From assembly GCF_964204645.1 (NCBI RefSeq), contig NC_134029.1, forward strand, positions 10,220,850-10,284,849: a DNA stretch of 64,000 nucleotides. Direction: 5' to 3'. The stretch is from Tubulanus polymorphus. Its lineage: Eukaryota; Nemertea; Palaeonemertea; Tubulaniformes; Tubulanidae. Positions within the stretch are counted from its first letter, which is position 1. Every line of letters begins with the position of its first letter. The notes below the pieces were generated by a model. The model ran no database searches and was not told the origin of the DNA. It saw only the letters and a list, made by a program, of their open reading frames with translations. A program made the position numbers and the translations under genes. Positions 8,416-21,425 of the stretch are shown in pieces.

Positions 8416-11400
8416 TTAAATGTTTTCGTAGAATACAATATTTGAATCTGCACCCGTGCGCTGCCAATAATCTATGAAGCGAACTTTATAGTATCCACGG
8501 ACAGTGAGCTGTGTGTAGTGACGATATACCCGACACTGTCTGTGTAGAATCAGATTATTGAAGCCATGAGGACCATGGTGCCGAAGATGTCGACCGGAAT
8601 GTAGACTTATCATCCTCCAACATATACGACGAATCCGATCAATTCCTTAAAAAGAGAATAGTCTTTTACATCATGAAGGATATACTAAAATTTCAGTGTC
8701 TGTAAGGCCAGGAACTGCATTGTGGTGACTGCAAACCATTGACTTAGATTTTAAAAAAAACTATGGTCTCAAGCCTAAACATTGACTTCGCACCAAGTTG
8801 CCAGGTTTTAGGCCTATATATAGATTTGTGCAAAATTAGTTGTGACATTTGATCGGCTATATAACAAGGCAATAGGCCGGGTAGGCCTATATGTATCAAT
8901 TTATACCGTTGTCTACCTCTTATCCACGTTGCTGTATTGACAGAATGATAATGAACTGTTGAAATAGAATTCTTTGCGTTTATGCGCCTGAAGCGACCAT
9001 TTCTGCTTGTGGAGTAAAGAACCTCGTAGGTCAGTACACATCTGCGTGGGATTAAATAGAACAATTAGATAAACACAGGAGATCTTGGAGAGGATCTTGT
9101 TTTTAGGTGTAGGCGTTCGTATAGTAAGGCTAGCGAAATTTAGTGTGTTTTGATGATACCGAGTTTTCAATGATTCCATCCTAGATTTCCAGGTCAGTAG
9201 AATCTTCCCCTGTGTCAGTCTTCTGACGTTTAAATCCGTCACCTTGGAAAACAGAAAGTATGCAAATTGAAAAACCAGCATTGGTACCACATTTTATTAT
9301 AGCTGCCCCTATAAATTCCCCTATATGTTTGAATGACATGATCGAATTGGGTAGTATTTTATCAATAATGGTGCAAAAGTATAATGAATAATTCAACCTG
9401 GCCGAGTGTTCGACTCTTCGTGCATACGTGAACAACATGAACAGACGGATTTGGCAGTAAGACGTGTACTGAGTTACAGCTGTAAGACGAGGGTTTACCT
9501 ATCGCGACAGGACCCTGAAATACCAATAGAAATTGAATAGAATAGTATTAAAAACCTGGACCCAGTTTCATAGAACCTGGAACCCTGATCCAATTCATTT
9601 GTCTGGCACCAGGATCAACAGTTCCATAGTTCAAGGACTCACGAACCTGTTCCTTTGGTCTGGACCAGAGATCCAGATCCATAGCTCAACTTAAAGATAA
9701 TTGGAAATGAACTAATTCTCAACTATATTGAAAGAAACCTGTCCGACAAATAAATCTAGATCCAGTTCTTCAGTTCTCGCTTAAATCTGACTGATGTGTA
9801 TAGCATTAAAAGAAAATGACACTGTCACAAAAAGAATTACTCAAATTGTTGGTTTAATTGCCGTTGGTGCAATTGAACGCTTTCAACGAGCCCAAAAATT
9901 CAAACTCAAACGTAACCGAATTCAGGCTGATTATTTTTGTATTATTTCTCTCGAAGTTGTAATCAAACCCTCTGAATGACGCAGAGTGTTGTTTTGATCT
10001 GTACCTCGTGTTGTCTCATCAGTGACAACAGGAAGTCGTCTGGTGTATCGGGTGAACGGAAATGTTTCCAAACATTATAGGGATTCCCGAAATGATGATC
10101 GATTCTAAACTGCATCAATCTCAAATCTGGATAATTAAGAATTTCATCATTTTAAATATCTCTCATCAAAATTTCCAGAACAATCAAGCTATATTTTCGG
10201 AAATTTGATTCAGTTTTTCACTCTTACCGGTTGCGTTTCTCATACTCGCCGGAAGCTCGATATGCAGTGCCACCTGGCGACTGATTCCGTATCTATGCGT
10301 ATCGTTACTGTTATACAGCAATATCGTTAATTCTTTTCCCGCATACTGCGCCGCCAGAACGCCGAAATTGCCGTCATCAGTGACGCCATCTGTTGACGAA
10401 AATAGAAGCAGATTCACAGACAAATTTAATCGCCAAAAGCGCCATACGAGGAATGCCTCTTCACAGTGAGATTTTATCGTTACAAAATTAAGCTATAACA
10501 ACGTTTTGAATTACGGATGACACTCTCCCTATATTCATTTGATAGATTTTGACGTCGGAAAGATGTAGCAAGGATCGATGGTCGGTCGAATTCTAACAGA
10601 ATTCTTGTACAATTTCAGTTCCGTGTTGATTTACCAGTTCTGTTGATGAAATGTTGAAGATGATCGCCTTGCATCAGGGCTAACAGAATCATAGCCGAAT
10701 AGATGGGTTTCTGGATGAATTCGACGGACCGTGCCTGCGGCCACGTGGCAGTGCCGTTCATCTGGAATCTGGCAAGCAAGGTTCTCTGAGTAAAATAATG
10801 CGGTCGATAATTCAAAAACGCGTTATCGTTACTGAACAGTTTCAGCGGAAACACGTGATCTCTGATAACCTCGTTCTGATGTCTGGATATAACCTACAAA
10901 TAAGATTGAATTGATTGCAAAAACCATAATTTCAAAGAAATTATATCAACCTGTCAGTTTTTCTCAATTGAATTATAGATAGTCACTTGTCTATGGAAAC
11001 TTATATTGTATATTTGCTTGGCTCGATTTGGGTTTTTAACGGGGCAGTTCCATACCATATGTGGAACCAATTACCTTGATGACCATAGCCGGATATGTGG
11101 TGTCAGCTCTCCACTGATGAGGAGTTATCCACGACACCATAGGGTCACCTTCACTAAAAAATCAAAAATCACACTGCACTGTGGTCTTCTCTCTTAGTGG
11201 CCATATTGGATTTTGATGAGAGACTGACAAAAAAACCTTCCCACTTGGACGCTCATATTGGATATATGTTTTTTCAAAATCGTACGCGATCCAAGATGGC
11301 CGTTTTAATGCGAAATCGTCCATACTGTCTTAACATACTCGTTGAATACTGAATGGTTTTTTAGGGTCGGGTATAGTTCGTAAATTCGTTTGACAGTTTC

Positions 11401-14400
11401 GAGTTCAGTATGTAGAATGTAATCGCTACTTCCGCTTCCGTGTTTATCGGGTCCTCCCTAGAAACAGAAAAACGAACGGCTCAAGTCCAGTATACGGACA
11501 AGTAGTCCCCGAGACCGCATAACACTTAGAAATAAATTCTAAATCAGTAACCATCCACATTGCTTGATTGAATTCGAAAATTCTCTATGCAAGATTAAAA
11601 TTTCATTAAGAATGGTTTATTCATACCGCGACATTCATATAACAACACGATTTCAACTTTTCAGGATGTGGTTTGTTCTAGGGTCCATTCTGAGTCTGTA
11701 TACCTTTTTATGAAATGATATAAAGTCCATTCTGACGGTTTCACCCGTGAAATAGTTCCTTCCGTTGACCACGTGGTCGAGCAACAGCCAACATAACCTG
11801 GAAAATCTATATGAAACGGCAATGTACAATATATGTACATGAACATGTACTTCATTTTCAGTAACGAGGCCAGAAACTTCAAAGAAATCATTATTTCATC
11901 GTATTGGGGTTTTAGAGAGTTTGTACCGGTATCAATGTTTCGTGGCGCCTGCCAGGGGTCGGTAGTTTATATCATTGTCGGTTGTAGAACATTTCTGACG
12001 TCAATGAGGCCCTTGATTTTCAGAAGCAGCAAATACTAGGCAGATCCAGAAGATTACAATTTCAAAACCCCTAGAGTGTGCATAAAAGGGCTGTACCTTG
12101 TAAGTCGGCAGGCCGCTGCCGGGCCTCCGAATATAAACCATTCTCCAGCCAGGCGTACCCCTTCAGAACTAGCGTCGTAGTAATTCAGATAACCACGTGA
12201 CGTCATATTTATCCGTTCGAACACGTGATGGTCCGGTTCGTTCCATGATTCAAATATCCACATGCGAACGTACGACAATCCAAATAGTTCTACGGAAATA
12301 AATCCATTGCTTGCAAATAAAGCTTTCATGTTGAGTTATCGGATTCGAACCTGGGACACTCCTGTTTGTTCCTCCATTCAGCACTCAGACTGATGAAGGG
12401 TTCAAATCCAGTCTGAAAATGGGTTCATCATCCTATATGCGGGAATTTCACAAAGGCAATGATAAGAACTAATTTTGATATTTCAATTCGGTAGATTTCT
12501 CACTGGGCGCCGCTGCGTCCGAGTGAGATTGTTTCTTTTGATTTAGTTTTCTAAACATCATATGTAATTCCATACGCAGTTAGATTGATTACAATCAGAA
12601 CCCTAAAAGCTACAAGAATAGTCATGAAAATATAGGAGTTAGACCTGTATATCTCTGCATGACCAGGCATCTATTCACACGTTGGAAACAAGATTGTGTA
12701 AATAGTACGACCAGTAACAAACGGCGGAAGAAAATCCGTTTATATGTGATAGAATATTGATATGCTTTTTTTTGTTCCAGAATCGTCTGAAATACAGAAG
12801 AAGTCTTTCAAAATTTATTATAATAAATTTTGAAAGACTTCTCGTTGTCGCGAGTCACAACTACGGCCCATTTTTGCCATTTGATAACTATGAAACAGCA
12901 GTAGAACCTAAATTATAATTTCGTGTCCGAAATATGCCCAATCATCGCCACGACCGAGAACTTCTGCATTATACATGTGTACACTGAATAAAATAAGTTA
13001 GTTAACACATTTTGTTGAACGATTGTAGTCGCCTTTTCAAATCAACATATCACAGCTATATTCAAGATAAACGAGATCGGTAAAAACATCCGATAGAAAA
13101 GAATCTAAGCTTTGGAGATCAGTAAGTAATATGTAAATAACTCGGTTTATGAATGCTGACGGCGACTACACCTACGATTTAATTCAAAATTTAAATTTCT
13201 GTTCACAATCATAAAAGATGATGCTTTATTCATCTGTGAATTATGTTGCACAATTTGACCTAGATACGAAGTTAATGCAGGTTATTCAGTATTTTCATTA
13301 AAAAAACTAGCGTAGCCTTATGGAGGAATATCTCTCATTTTGGGATAGAAAATGCTTGAATTTTGAAGGGAATGCCCGGAAAATCTACCCATCAAGAAGC
13401 AATGACCAAACAGACAGTTGAAATTATTTTAAAAGTTCCATGTTATCAAGAAATTGAACTGTTTTCCAAAATATTCTACATTCCAAAACTTCTACAGTTG
13501 TCAGTGAACACTCTTGAGTAAAAGTGATCCAGCAAACACTGCAACAGTGAAAACTCAGAACCAGCTACTTTCACCTGAACCTGGCCCAAGTCTTTAGTGT
13601 CCTCGATTACCATTATATTCATCGAAATTCAATTTTTATTTTCAAAAATCAGGATCAAGGAGGTTCTGCAGTTCTGCAGGTGTCGGTTCACGGTTCATTT
13701 TCGCAGTCTGTTCGCAGGAAATTGTGGAACTGGGTCATTGCAAACTGTGGAACTGGGTCATGGTGAACTGTGGAACTGGTTAATAGAAAAATGTGGACGA
13801 ACTGGGTCATAGAAAACTATGATTTATTGCGAGTTTTGTGAATTATTTGCTCTTACCTACAAAATGTTGGATCAGACCCCGCACTAGATTCCGCCATTTT
13901 ATTATTTGATGATGATCTTCGAAATCAGTAAAATGTTTCGACGGATTGCCCATCAGCTCGAATACGGGAACCAGTCCAGTGGACTGAACGATGGCGATGA
14001 AGCGGTCGAGTTGTGAGTAGTCCCAGGCTTCTTTACCTTCAGGCACGGATCTGTGAGTGGAGAGAGAAAAGAGAGAGTGGAATAGGGAGAGATTGAGGAA
14101 GAAAAAGACAGGGAAAGAGATGGTATAGAGAGGGGGAGGTGGCGATAGTGGGCAAAAATGGATGACTTGAATAAGAGTACGCGGCAAGAGAGTGAGTGTG
14201 GAAGAGAGGGCGGAAGGGGAAGAGAAGAATGATAGCAGATGAAACTGGTTTTTACCATAGCAGTGAACTTCACTAAATATCAATACAGAAGTAATAAAAA
14301 TCAAAACGAACTTTTGAATAGTGATTAGATCTAACAACCAGTGAACTCTAATGTATCGCATTCCCGAGAACGGAACCGCTCCGATAATCGCTAGATTATG

Positions 14401-14900
14401 TTCAACATCTTGACTGGTGAAAAATCGGCGTCTCTCGTCAGGACTTGGTGGACTGTATGGGTGTAGCAGCAGGGGCAGCGGTAGCAGCAGCAGCATTCCG
14501 AGCAATGGAATAAATTCGAAACAGAAATCAGGAGTTATACAGAAGAAAATGGAGTAAATTCAAATCATGAATTGAACAATTTCGAATAGTAACTGAGCCG
14601 ATTTAAAATTGAATGTAATGGCTAAAATACGACACAGCCAGTATTAAACTTGCGAACCCGTGTACAATAATACTCATGTATTCATTGATTTTTGAATAAA
14701 CTGAATCGTGAATCGATCAGGTTCGAATCCCGACGAGGGCACATGTTTTTAAATGAAACTTACCAAAAACCTGTACTCGCCCAAAACGGTTCCACGCGCC
14801 CTATGACTTCCTCCCCGCACACTAGGACGTCATAGTTTATGGGCGAAACGGCCCCACATGTACCAGAGACAAAAATAAACAGAAACAATGAAATTTTCAT
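8416..14900 (-). CDS. IDUA: Alpha-L-iduronidase (glycosyl hydrolase family 39), 14 exons
   Basis: Lysosomal enzyme that removes terminal iduronic acid from dermatan and heparan sulfate. Minus-strand exons: 14900-14764, 14452-14312, 14050-13857, 12289-12097, 11797-11704, 11457-11339, 11153-11075, 10893-10635, 10389-10228, 10126-10005, 9514-9398, 9242-9160, about 9041-8928, and about 8539 or 8508 to 8416. Phases match at every join up to the last. The start is the ATG at 14900, giving signal peptide [16 protein letters not shown]; exon 1 to 2 reads [17 protein letters not shown], as in human IDUA. The acid/base Glu is in [10 protein letters not shown] (exon 4) and the nucleophile in [11 protein letters not shown], split across exons 6/7. 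[16 protein letters not shown]-like and a C-terminal fibronectin-like part ([20 protein letters not shown]) follow. Predicted length is about 640 residues, against 653 in human. The exon 2 donor (GTTCGT) is weak and the exon 13/14 junction is unresolved. No coding lesion was seen. Confidence 0.95.
12799..12842. repeat. Perfect 44-bp palindrome in IDUA intron 3
   Basis: The arm AGAAGTCTTTCAAAATTTATTA is followed without spacer by its exact reverse complement. This would extrude a cruciform or form an RNA hairpin in the intron. Confidence 0.95.
13718..13825. repeat. Minisatellite in IDUA intron 3
   Basis: Four imperfect units of 21-26 bp built on TGTGGAACTGGGTCAT, ending about 30 bp from the exon 3 donor. 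Related single words occur just upstream. Confidence 0.8.
14056..14230 (+). other. Purine-rich tract in IDUA intron 2
   Basis: The plus strand is strongly GA-rich. On the transcript strand this is a long pyrimidine tract running into the exon 3 acceptor (CCACTCACAG at 14051-14060). It also creates spurious open frames. Confidence 0.7.
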
Positions 14901-15109
14901 ATCCGTAATTCTTGCAAAATTTCTCGCACTGAAATTCGCCATAACGGCGAAATCTATGTGTTTACATATCAAAATGGTCTACATTCAGACTATCAGTAAA
15001 ACGATTAGATAGCCCGGATTTGGATAAGTTATGGTAGCTCTTTCGGGCCACATTTAGGAAAAATATGACACTCGGTCTCCTACCAATTGTTTTTGGTATA
15101 TACATAACG

Positions 15110-15245
15110 CAGGCCTGCGTCAAAACCACTTTTTTTGCGTTTTAACGCCACGTTGAAACCAGTTCTTCGTTTTACCGCCACGATAAAACAAGTTTATCGT
15201 TTTAACGCCAACAAGTTGCATTTAACGCAGCGTTAAACGAAAGGT
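15110..15245. repeat. Dispersed AACGCC/GGCGTT repeat
   Basis: Several near-copies of GTTTTAACGCCACG and its variants alternate with TTTATCG words. Similar text occurs at 8216-8290, 30637-30715, 31190-31240 and 31790-31870. No coding content; the rest of 14901-15337 shows nothing recognisable. Confidence 0.6.
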
Positions 15246-15337
15246 TTTAAAAATTACTCATGCTAATTCAATAAGATTGAACATGCTAAGCCCATACCAT
15301 AAAGTACCCAAAACAGTGAAAATGATTAAGATCAACA

Positions 15338-15426
15338 GGGGCGGGCGCAGGAAAACCCGGTTAGCCTTAACGTGGTTAGTGGCTTATGGTTATATTAGGT
15401 TAACAAGGTTTTCCTGCGCCCGCCCC
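15338..15426. repeat. Short element with perfect 20-bp GC-rich inverted repeats
   Basis: GGGGCGGGCGCAGGAAAACC at 15338-15357 is repeated as its exact complement at 15407-15426, with a 49-bp AT-richer centre. It resembles a tiny MITE or a strong hairpin. No clear target duplication was found. Confidence 0.9.
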
Positions 15427-15620
15427 AGTTTGTTTCAATCTTTAGAGGATATTTTAAAACATGATTTCTCATAATTGCTTCATGATGATAAGATTGAGTA
15501 ATATTCCATAATAGGCCTACTTAGAATAATTATGCACAGCCTTTGTACGGTTTAGATATTACATCCTCGAATTTTGTAACTGTTCATATTTTTGAAAATT
15601 CATGAACGTTTCGGAGCAGC

Positions 15621-16277
15621 ATGATTACTTCACAATCCCATCAAATTGGATATAGAGGCATTCCTGCAGTATGCTTGCAAAGTCTCAGCAGAATACACGA
15701 GTTATCGTGTTTTGAAATTCGCACCTTCCAATATGCATTCAGAAAAAACATGATATTTTTGGGTCTCCAACATGTGAGACAGGTGCCTGGAAAACAGACT
15801 GGGGAGATAGACCATTTGCCAGCTATCGGTCTTAGCGACCACAATGTTCTTCTGTTCGAAATAAATGCTCCACTTTCTTCTAACTCATCTAGAGGCGCTA
15901 ATACTGTGAGGCTCATGTACGATTCTGCAGACTACAGCTCAATAAATAAAAAACTTGTAGAAGCCAAAATGACAGATGAGATACAAAAATTAGATGTTGC
16001 CGGGAGTTGGATATTTTTCAAGGATTGCCTTCATCTATGTAGCGAAAAGTATATCCCGAAACGATGGAATCGGAATAATAAGAGTAAACCGAAGTGGCTA
16101 TCCAGAACTATTATTCACAAGGTAAAGACAAAACATCGTCTGTTTAAGAAATACAAGGCAGATAGGTCGCGAGCGAATTATATGGAGTACAAGGCAACCA
16201 GAACAGAGGTTAAGAATGAAATCAGGGTTGCAGTTAGAAACTTCGAAAAAGGATTGGCTACATCAGTTAAGACTAAC
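15621..16277 (+). pseudogene. CR1-like LINE ORF2: endonuclease end and linker (upstream half of split element)
   Basis: The frame carries the last conserved part of an APE-type endonuclease (LGLSDHNVLLFEI) and then the EN-RT linker typical of CR1/Jockey-like elements (KPKWLSRTIIHKV, RLFKKYKADRSRANY, VRNFEKGLATSVKTN). The beginning is truncated or scrambled before about 15770. At 16277 the LINE text stops and unrelated Tx1-type sequence begins. The same reading frame resumes at 22602 with PMDFWAYAKSKTK, which is the expected continuation after KTN. The element therefore existed as one piece before the insertion. Confidence 0.85.
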
Positions 16278-16424
16278 GAACACGAAGAAAGTGACACGGA
16301 CGATACGTGCGAAGTTGCTGCAAAAACAACAAAACCAAGCACTGCGCCACCAGCACCAGTCCGAATGCAGAAAAGGAATCAAACAAAGAATGGAACTAAA
16401 TCAAAGACCAAAAAAACTACTTAA
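16278..16424 (+). pseudogene. Tx1-like ORF1 C-terminal tail (5' truncated)
   Basis: About 48 codons fused in frame to the CR1 linker at the insertion point. The text is acidic and then Thr/Pro/Lys-rich (EESDTDDTCEVAAKTTKPS, ending KTKKTT). I assign it to ORF1 only because it lies 36 bases upstream of the Tx1-like ORF2; no zinc knuckle is present in what remains. Confidence 0.45.
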
Positions 16425-16460
16425 GGTGAGGTATTCATAACGTTTTACTAATGTAGGCAA

Positions 16461-19400
16461 ATGAGACATAAAATGGCGGACGTGTTAGAACGTATTAGAT
16501 TACTATCACTAAATTGCAACGGCTTAGTTTACTCGAATGCTCGAATTTTCGGCATTTTTGAAAGACTTAAAAACTATAATATCATTTTACTTCAAGAAAC
16601 TCACATATCGAATGACTATGAAGTTCAAAAAATATTTAAGCCCTTGAGGAAAGATTTTGAAATTATATCTTATATTATAAACGAAAGAAAATGTGGGGTA
16701 ACCATTGGTATTCGAAAATCTTTAGACTATACAATTTTAGATAAGACTGTAGATAGACAAGGGAGATTGATATCCTTGAAAATATCCCTATTCAGCCAAA
16801 TTTACAATATCGTTAACATATATGCCCCAAACAAAGGAACGTGATAGGAAAATTTTCATAAGCAATATCAGTAATTATCTTAATATAAACCCTAATGAGC
16901 ATACAATAATAGCCGGAGACTTTAATTGTATAGAAAGTCCCATAGATCGTGATTCAACATCCGTCAATTCATCAATACGTAGTGGTTCAGAACAATTAGC
17001 TAATTTATGTCAACAAAACAGATTAGCAGACGCTTACAGACTTAAAAACCCAGACACACCAGCTTTCTCTCGAGTAGCAAAACGCAATGACAACGTCATT
17101 AAAACAAGAATAGATCGATTCTATGTATCAGACACTTTACAGCCAGACATAGAACAGGTGAAACATATCAACTCTATTCACTCCGATCACAAGATCGTCG
17201 AATTGACAATTAACACTTCTCAAGTCAAACTTGGCAAGGGATACTGGCATCTCAACAAAGAACTACTTAAAAACCCTAATTACATCACTATGATAACAGA
17301 ATTTTGGAATCAATGGCAAAATCACAAACAGTTTTATGAATCGATTATTGAATGGTGGGAAGAGGGCAAAATTCAAATAAAACAAAGATCTATAAAATTT
17401 GCATTAGAACTCCGCAGAATTAAAAACAATCTCAAAAAATCATTAGAATCTGAATTATTCATTCTCGAAAAACTTTCTGATTTAGGAGTAAACACTAACC
17501 AAAATCAAATTGAATATCTTACCAAGCGTATTCGTGACTTCGACATTGAAAAATCAATAAGTGCAATGATAAGATCTAAAATTGAGTGGAGAGAATTTGG
17601 GGAGAAAACAAGTACCTTCTTTGCAAATAATGAAAAACAACGCGCTAAAAAGAATCACATCAGGACTCTAAAAAATAATCTGGGTGGAATTAAAACTGGT
17701 CAAAAAGACATTGAAAAAATTCAGCTAAAATTTTATAAAGACTTATATAGAAAAGAAGAAACGGATTTAGAAACCCAAAATCTATTCCTGAGTAATCTAC
17801 CTAAAATTTCTAATCAAAAGAAACTCCAGCATGACTCCGTAATAGATATCGATGAATTAACAAATTGTCAAATCTTTCCAAAATAATAAATCCCCTGGTA
17901 TAGACGGACTACCTATTGAATTTTATAGAATATTTTGGCATACTCTCCAAAATGACTTTCTACAATAAGTACATGCGTGTATACAAGAAAATAGACTTTC
18001 TAAATCAATGCAAACTGGTATTATTTCATTAATTCATAAGAAAAATGACAAAACAGACTTGAAAAATTGGAGACCAATCTCATTACTATGTACAGATTAC
18101 AAAATATTCACAAAAGTTCTCGCTAACAGATTAATTAACTGTCTAACAGACATAATACACCCAGACCAGACTTGTAGCGTTAAGGGACGTCGAATTCAAG
18201 ACAATGGTCATATCATAAGAGACTTAATTGATTACGTTAATAATGATAATTTAGAAGCATTTTTAGTGACCATCGATCAAATGAAAGCTTTTGATCGTGT
18301 TGACTGGCAATATATGTTTAAAACTTTAGAATCTTTCGGTTTTGGAGAAAATCTAATTCGGTATATCAAGACTTGCAATTCAAATCCAAAATCCAGAATT
18401 AAAAATAACGGCTTCTTAACTAAACCCTTCACCTTAGAAAGAGGCGTAAGACAGGGATGTCCCATGAGCGCAATACTCTACATAATAGCAGCGGAAGAAT
18501 TAGCAATTAAAATACGCGAAAACAACAATATCAAAGGAGTAAAACTACCAGATGACACAGAAATTAAAATCAAACAATTTGCAGATGACACTACATTATG
18601 TCTAACCGACTTAGAATCATTGAATCAAGTCCTTACAACCTTAACCTTGTTTGAAAGAGCATCAGGTGCAAAAATTAATAAAGATAAAACTGAGTGTATG
18701 TGGATAGGATCTTGGAAAGCTAGAAACGATAAAGCTTTAGACTTAAATTCGAAGAAATCAATGAAAATTTATGGAATTCATTTCGGCAATGAAAATACTG
18801 ATGATTTAAACTGGAAAATAAATAAAATTCAAAATATCATAAATCTTTGGCGCCAAACTAAATTATCTTTACATGGCAAAAAGGTTGTCATAAACTCTTT
18901 TATACTACCTATATTATGGTACACTTCCGAGATTTTTCCAATTCCAGATAAATATATCAAAATCTTTGAACCAAAAATCATCAATTTCCTATGGGATAAT
19001 GGAAAACGCCTTGTCAGTAAAGACATAATACATAAAAAAATCGAACACGGAGGTCTCGACTTACACAACATTAAATACAGACAACAAACACAGGCAATTA
19101 AGACGATAATAAACCACGCTCTAAAACCAACACACTGGAAACCACTTATCAACTACAATCTGCAAAAATATCTAGGCCCAGGCTGGAATATTTCAAACAT
19201 CATTCACAATGAAATACCCAAAAAATCATTACAAATGACTACTACAGACATTTATTAAAATCATGGACAGTTTTAAAACAACATCTAGTTACAACTGAGA
19301 CCATTACCGAAATTCTGCAAAAACTTATTTTTGGCAACCCAAAAATTAAGCTCAACAAGAAAACCAATTTCACAGAATACATACATCACGGTATAATCAA

Positions 19401-20277
19401 TCTACGACATCTATTCGATAATCGTGGAAACTACAAAGCATTTAACGAAATTCCATTAACAAATAAATTTAAACACACATGTATATACAATGCGATACCG
19501 CAACATTGGAAACTAATTCTGTCTGACCAAAATTTAGATCCCGATGAATTACCAAAAATCTATGTACAATTTGGTAATATAGTGTGTACTATAGGAAAAC
19601 TTTTATCATCTCAAATCTATCGAATTCTATTATTAAAAAATCTCCATCAAATCACACCGATAGGGCAAACCAAAATTACTGAAATTTTAAATGCTGATCT
19701 GAACTGGCCGGAAATTTGGAATGAAGTTTATAATAAACATATTGATAGACGATTTAGTGTTATTCATTGGAAATTACTACATAATACTCTGGCAACAGCT
19801 TCAAAACTTGTACTTTGGAAAATAAAAACTGATCCAAATTGTAAAATTTGTGGACGCGCGGCAACGAATGACCATGTAGTATTCTCATGCACAGAAGCAC
19901 GGCAATTATATTCATCTATACAACCAATCATTCAACGCATACTAGACACACCAATAAATATCACTCAAGACATCGTCTACACAGGAATTACTAAAACAAT
20001 AGAAAGAGATTTCTTCAAACGCACACTCGCGAACTACCTTTTGTTTCTCGCACAATCCATTTTGTACAAAAATCACTACAATTTAGAACAAGGCTCTGGC
20101 CGCATCAACACTATAATTTATTTCAAAAACTCGCTAATAGATCGCCTAAACCAAGAAATCATGCTTCAACAAAACCTTCATATTTGGACTCTTAACAATG
20201 TACTTATACACCTGGATGCAAACGGACTGAACGTAGTAAACAGAATCACAATCGACACCATTAGCGTAGTCTATTAA
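16461..20277 (+). pseudogene. Tx1-like (L1 superfamily) ORF2: endonuclease, reverse transcriptase, zf-RVT
   Basis: The ORF2 is almost complete across several frames. The APE endonuclease opens with LLSLNCNGL, ILLQETHIS, AGDFNCI, and ends SIHSDHKIV. The reverse transcriptase has KSPGIDGLPIEFY, LKNWRPISLLCTDYKI, IDQMKAFDRVDW, RGVRQGCPMSA and the catalytic QFADDTTL. The C-terminal zinc-binding region follows (VIHWKLLHNTL, CKICGRAATNDHVVFSC). Lesions include a frame change near 16840, another near 17880, a TAA near 17967 and a stop at 19256-19258 followed by scrambled frames until 19582. It cannot be autonomous. The WRPISLLCTDYKI signature and zf-RVT end point to the Tx1 branch; this is from memory of the family. 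Confidence 0.9.
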
Positions 20278-21425
20278 TTAAACCCAACGCTTTTTTGACG
20301 CCTTATAAAACGTTACCATTATGAAACCTAACCAATGTTAACCATTCAGCGTCATTTTACAAACGACAACCGTAAATCGATGTGCAAAACGTCACAGGTT
20401 TATGTGTACACATACAAGCTATTTGGCAAAATATTATTGATAAAGATGTAGAATGGCTCCCTTTGATTATATAATGACGTCTATTTGAACGTCGAAATGT
20501 TATATTGCATTGAATATCATGAGAAGACGTATTGTAATAGTAAAGGATGTATGATTATATCAGGAGCGGCAGGCATAAATAGAAATGATAAGTAAATCGG
20601 ATTATTCGGTTAAATGGCGGATGTATACACGATTTGGAAGTCTGATATAAAAGTCTGATATAAAAGTCTGACATGGGGATGCTAGTGGAATGACGAAGCT
20701 ATCTACGATCTGAGTAGGGCCGGCGTGAATTTCATCGGCGGCTACAAGCGGTCTATATAAAAACGTGTTAACATATAATTTCAATATTCAAATGTTTTAG
20801 AAAATATGTTCGATATAAGGGGTATGCAAGTTTCATGAGATTAGCAATTTATAATAGCATAGCTGTCATATACGGCTCCGCGTCCATTGATGGCATGTGT
20901 ATAAGGTGACAATTCAATTCAATACTTTATTGATCATTATTACATTGAAATTCCGGGATAAAATTTAAAAAACTTACAAATCTTAAAATAAGAAAATACA
21001 AAATACAAGACACACGGTTAATTCATACAGAATAACATGAATAAGTTCTTTAAATGACAATGTCTACTTCAACCCAGACTCAAGTCTAGGATATCGAGTG
21101 ACAGCCAAACCGGGCCCCAGGACCGGGCCGGCTGGCTACACGATATGCTCAACGTCATGACGAAGCAAACATCCAAAGAACTCTTTCTTCAACCATGGAG
21201 GTAATGAGGTTGCAAACCAGCTTAGAGGCAAAAGTGAATCGAAGTCGGTCACAAGTTGACAATTTTTTTAAAATTAGACCAGTTGAAGACTGTATCATCT
21301 ACCCAATCGCCAAATCTCATAATTCCCCAAATTTCTTAAAACTTCGATTTCAAATTTGCAATTCCACATTAGCTTCTCCCAGAAATTCTACATTTTTTCG
21401 CAGGCGTCAAATAATTTATTAAAGT
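20278..21425 (+). repeat. Tx1-like 3' untranslated region, second copy inverted at 47142-48265
   Basis: From GGCGTCAAATAATTTATTAA back to the ORF2 stop, this stretch matches the reverse complement of 47142-48265 over more than 1 kb, with many substitutions. Shared landmarks include GCCGGCGTGAATTTCAT/ATGGAATTCACGCCGGC, CGAGTGACAGCCAAACC and a TGGAGG-TAATGAGGTTGCAAACCAG-like block. A short open frame here (METs near 21195) is shared by both copies but shows no domain. Confidence 0.85.

Noticed and set aside
13953-14505. Long minus-strand frame of 220 codons as a single exon
   Set aside because: It runs through intron 2 of IDUA, with a pyrimidine-rich pseudo-coding middle; only its two ends match iduronidase and they are separated by splice sites.
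14320-14760. Possible tRNA at GGTTCGAATCC near 14722, and similar T-arm-like words near 12345 (minus) and 8170 (minus)
   Set aside because: A good B-box/T-loop is present, but no matching acceptor stem, D-arm or anticodon arm could be found upstream. They may be SINE or chance remnants.
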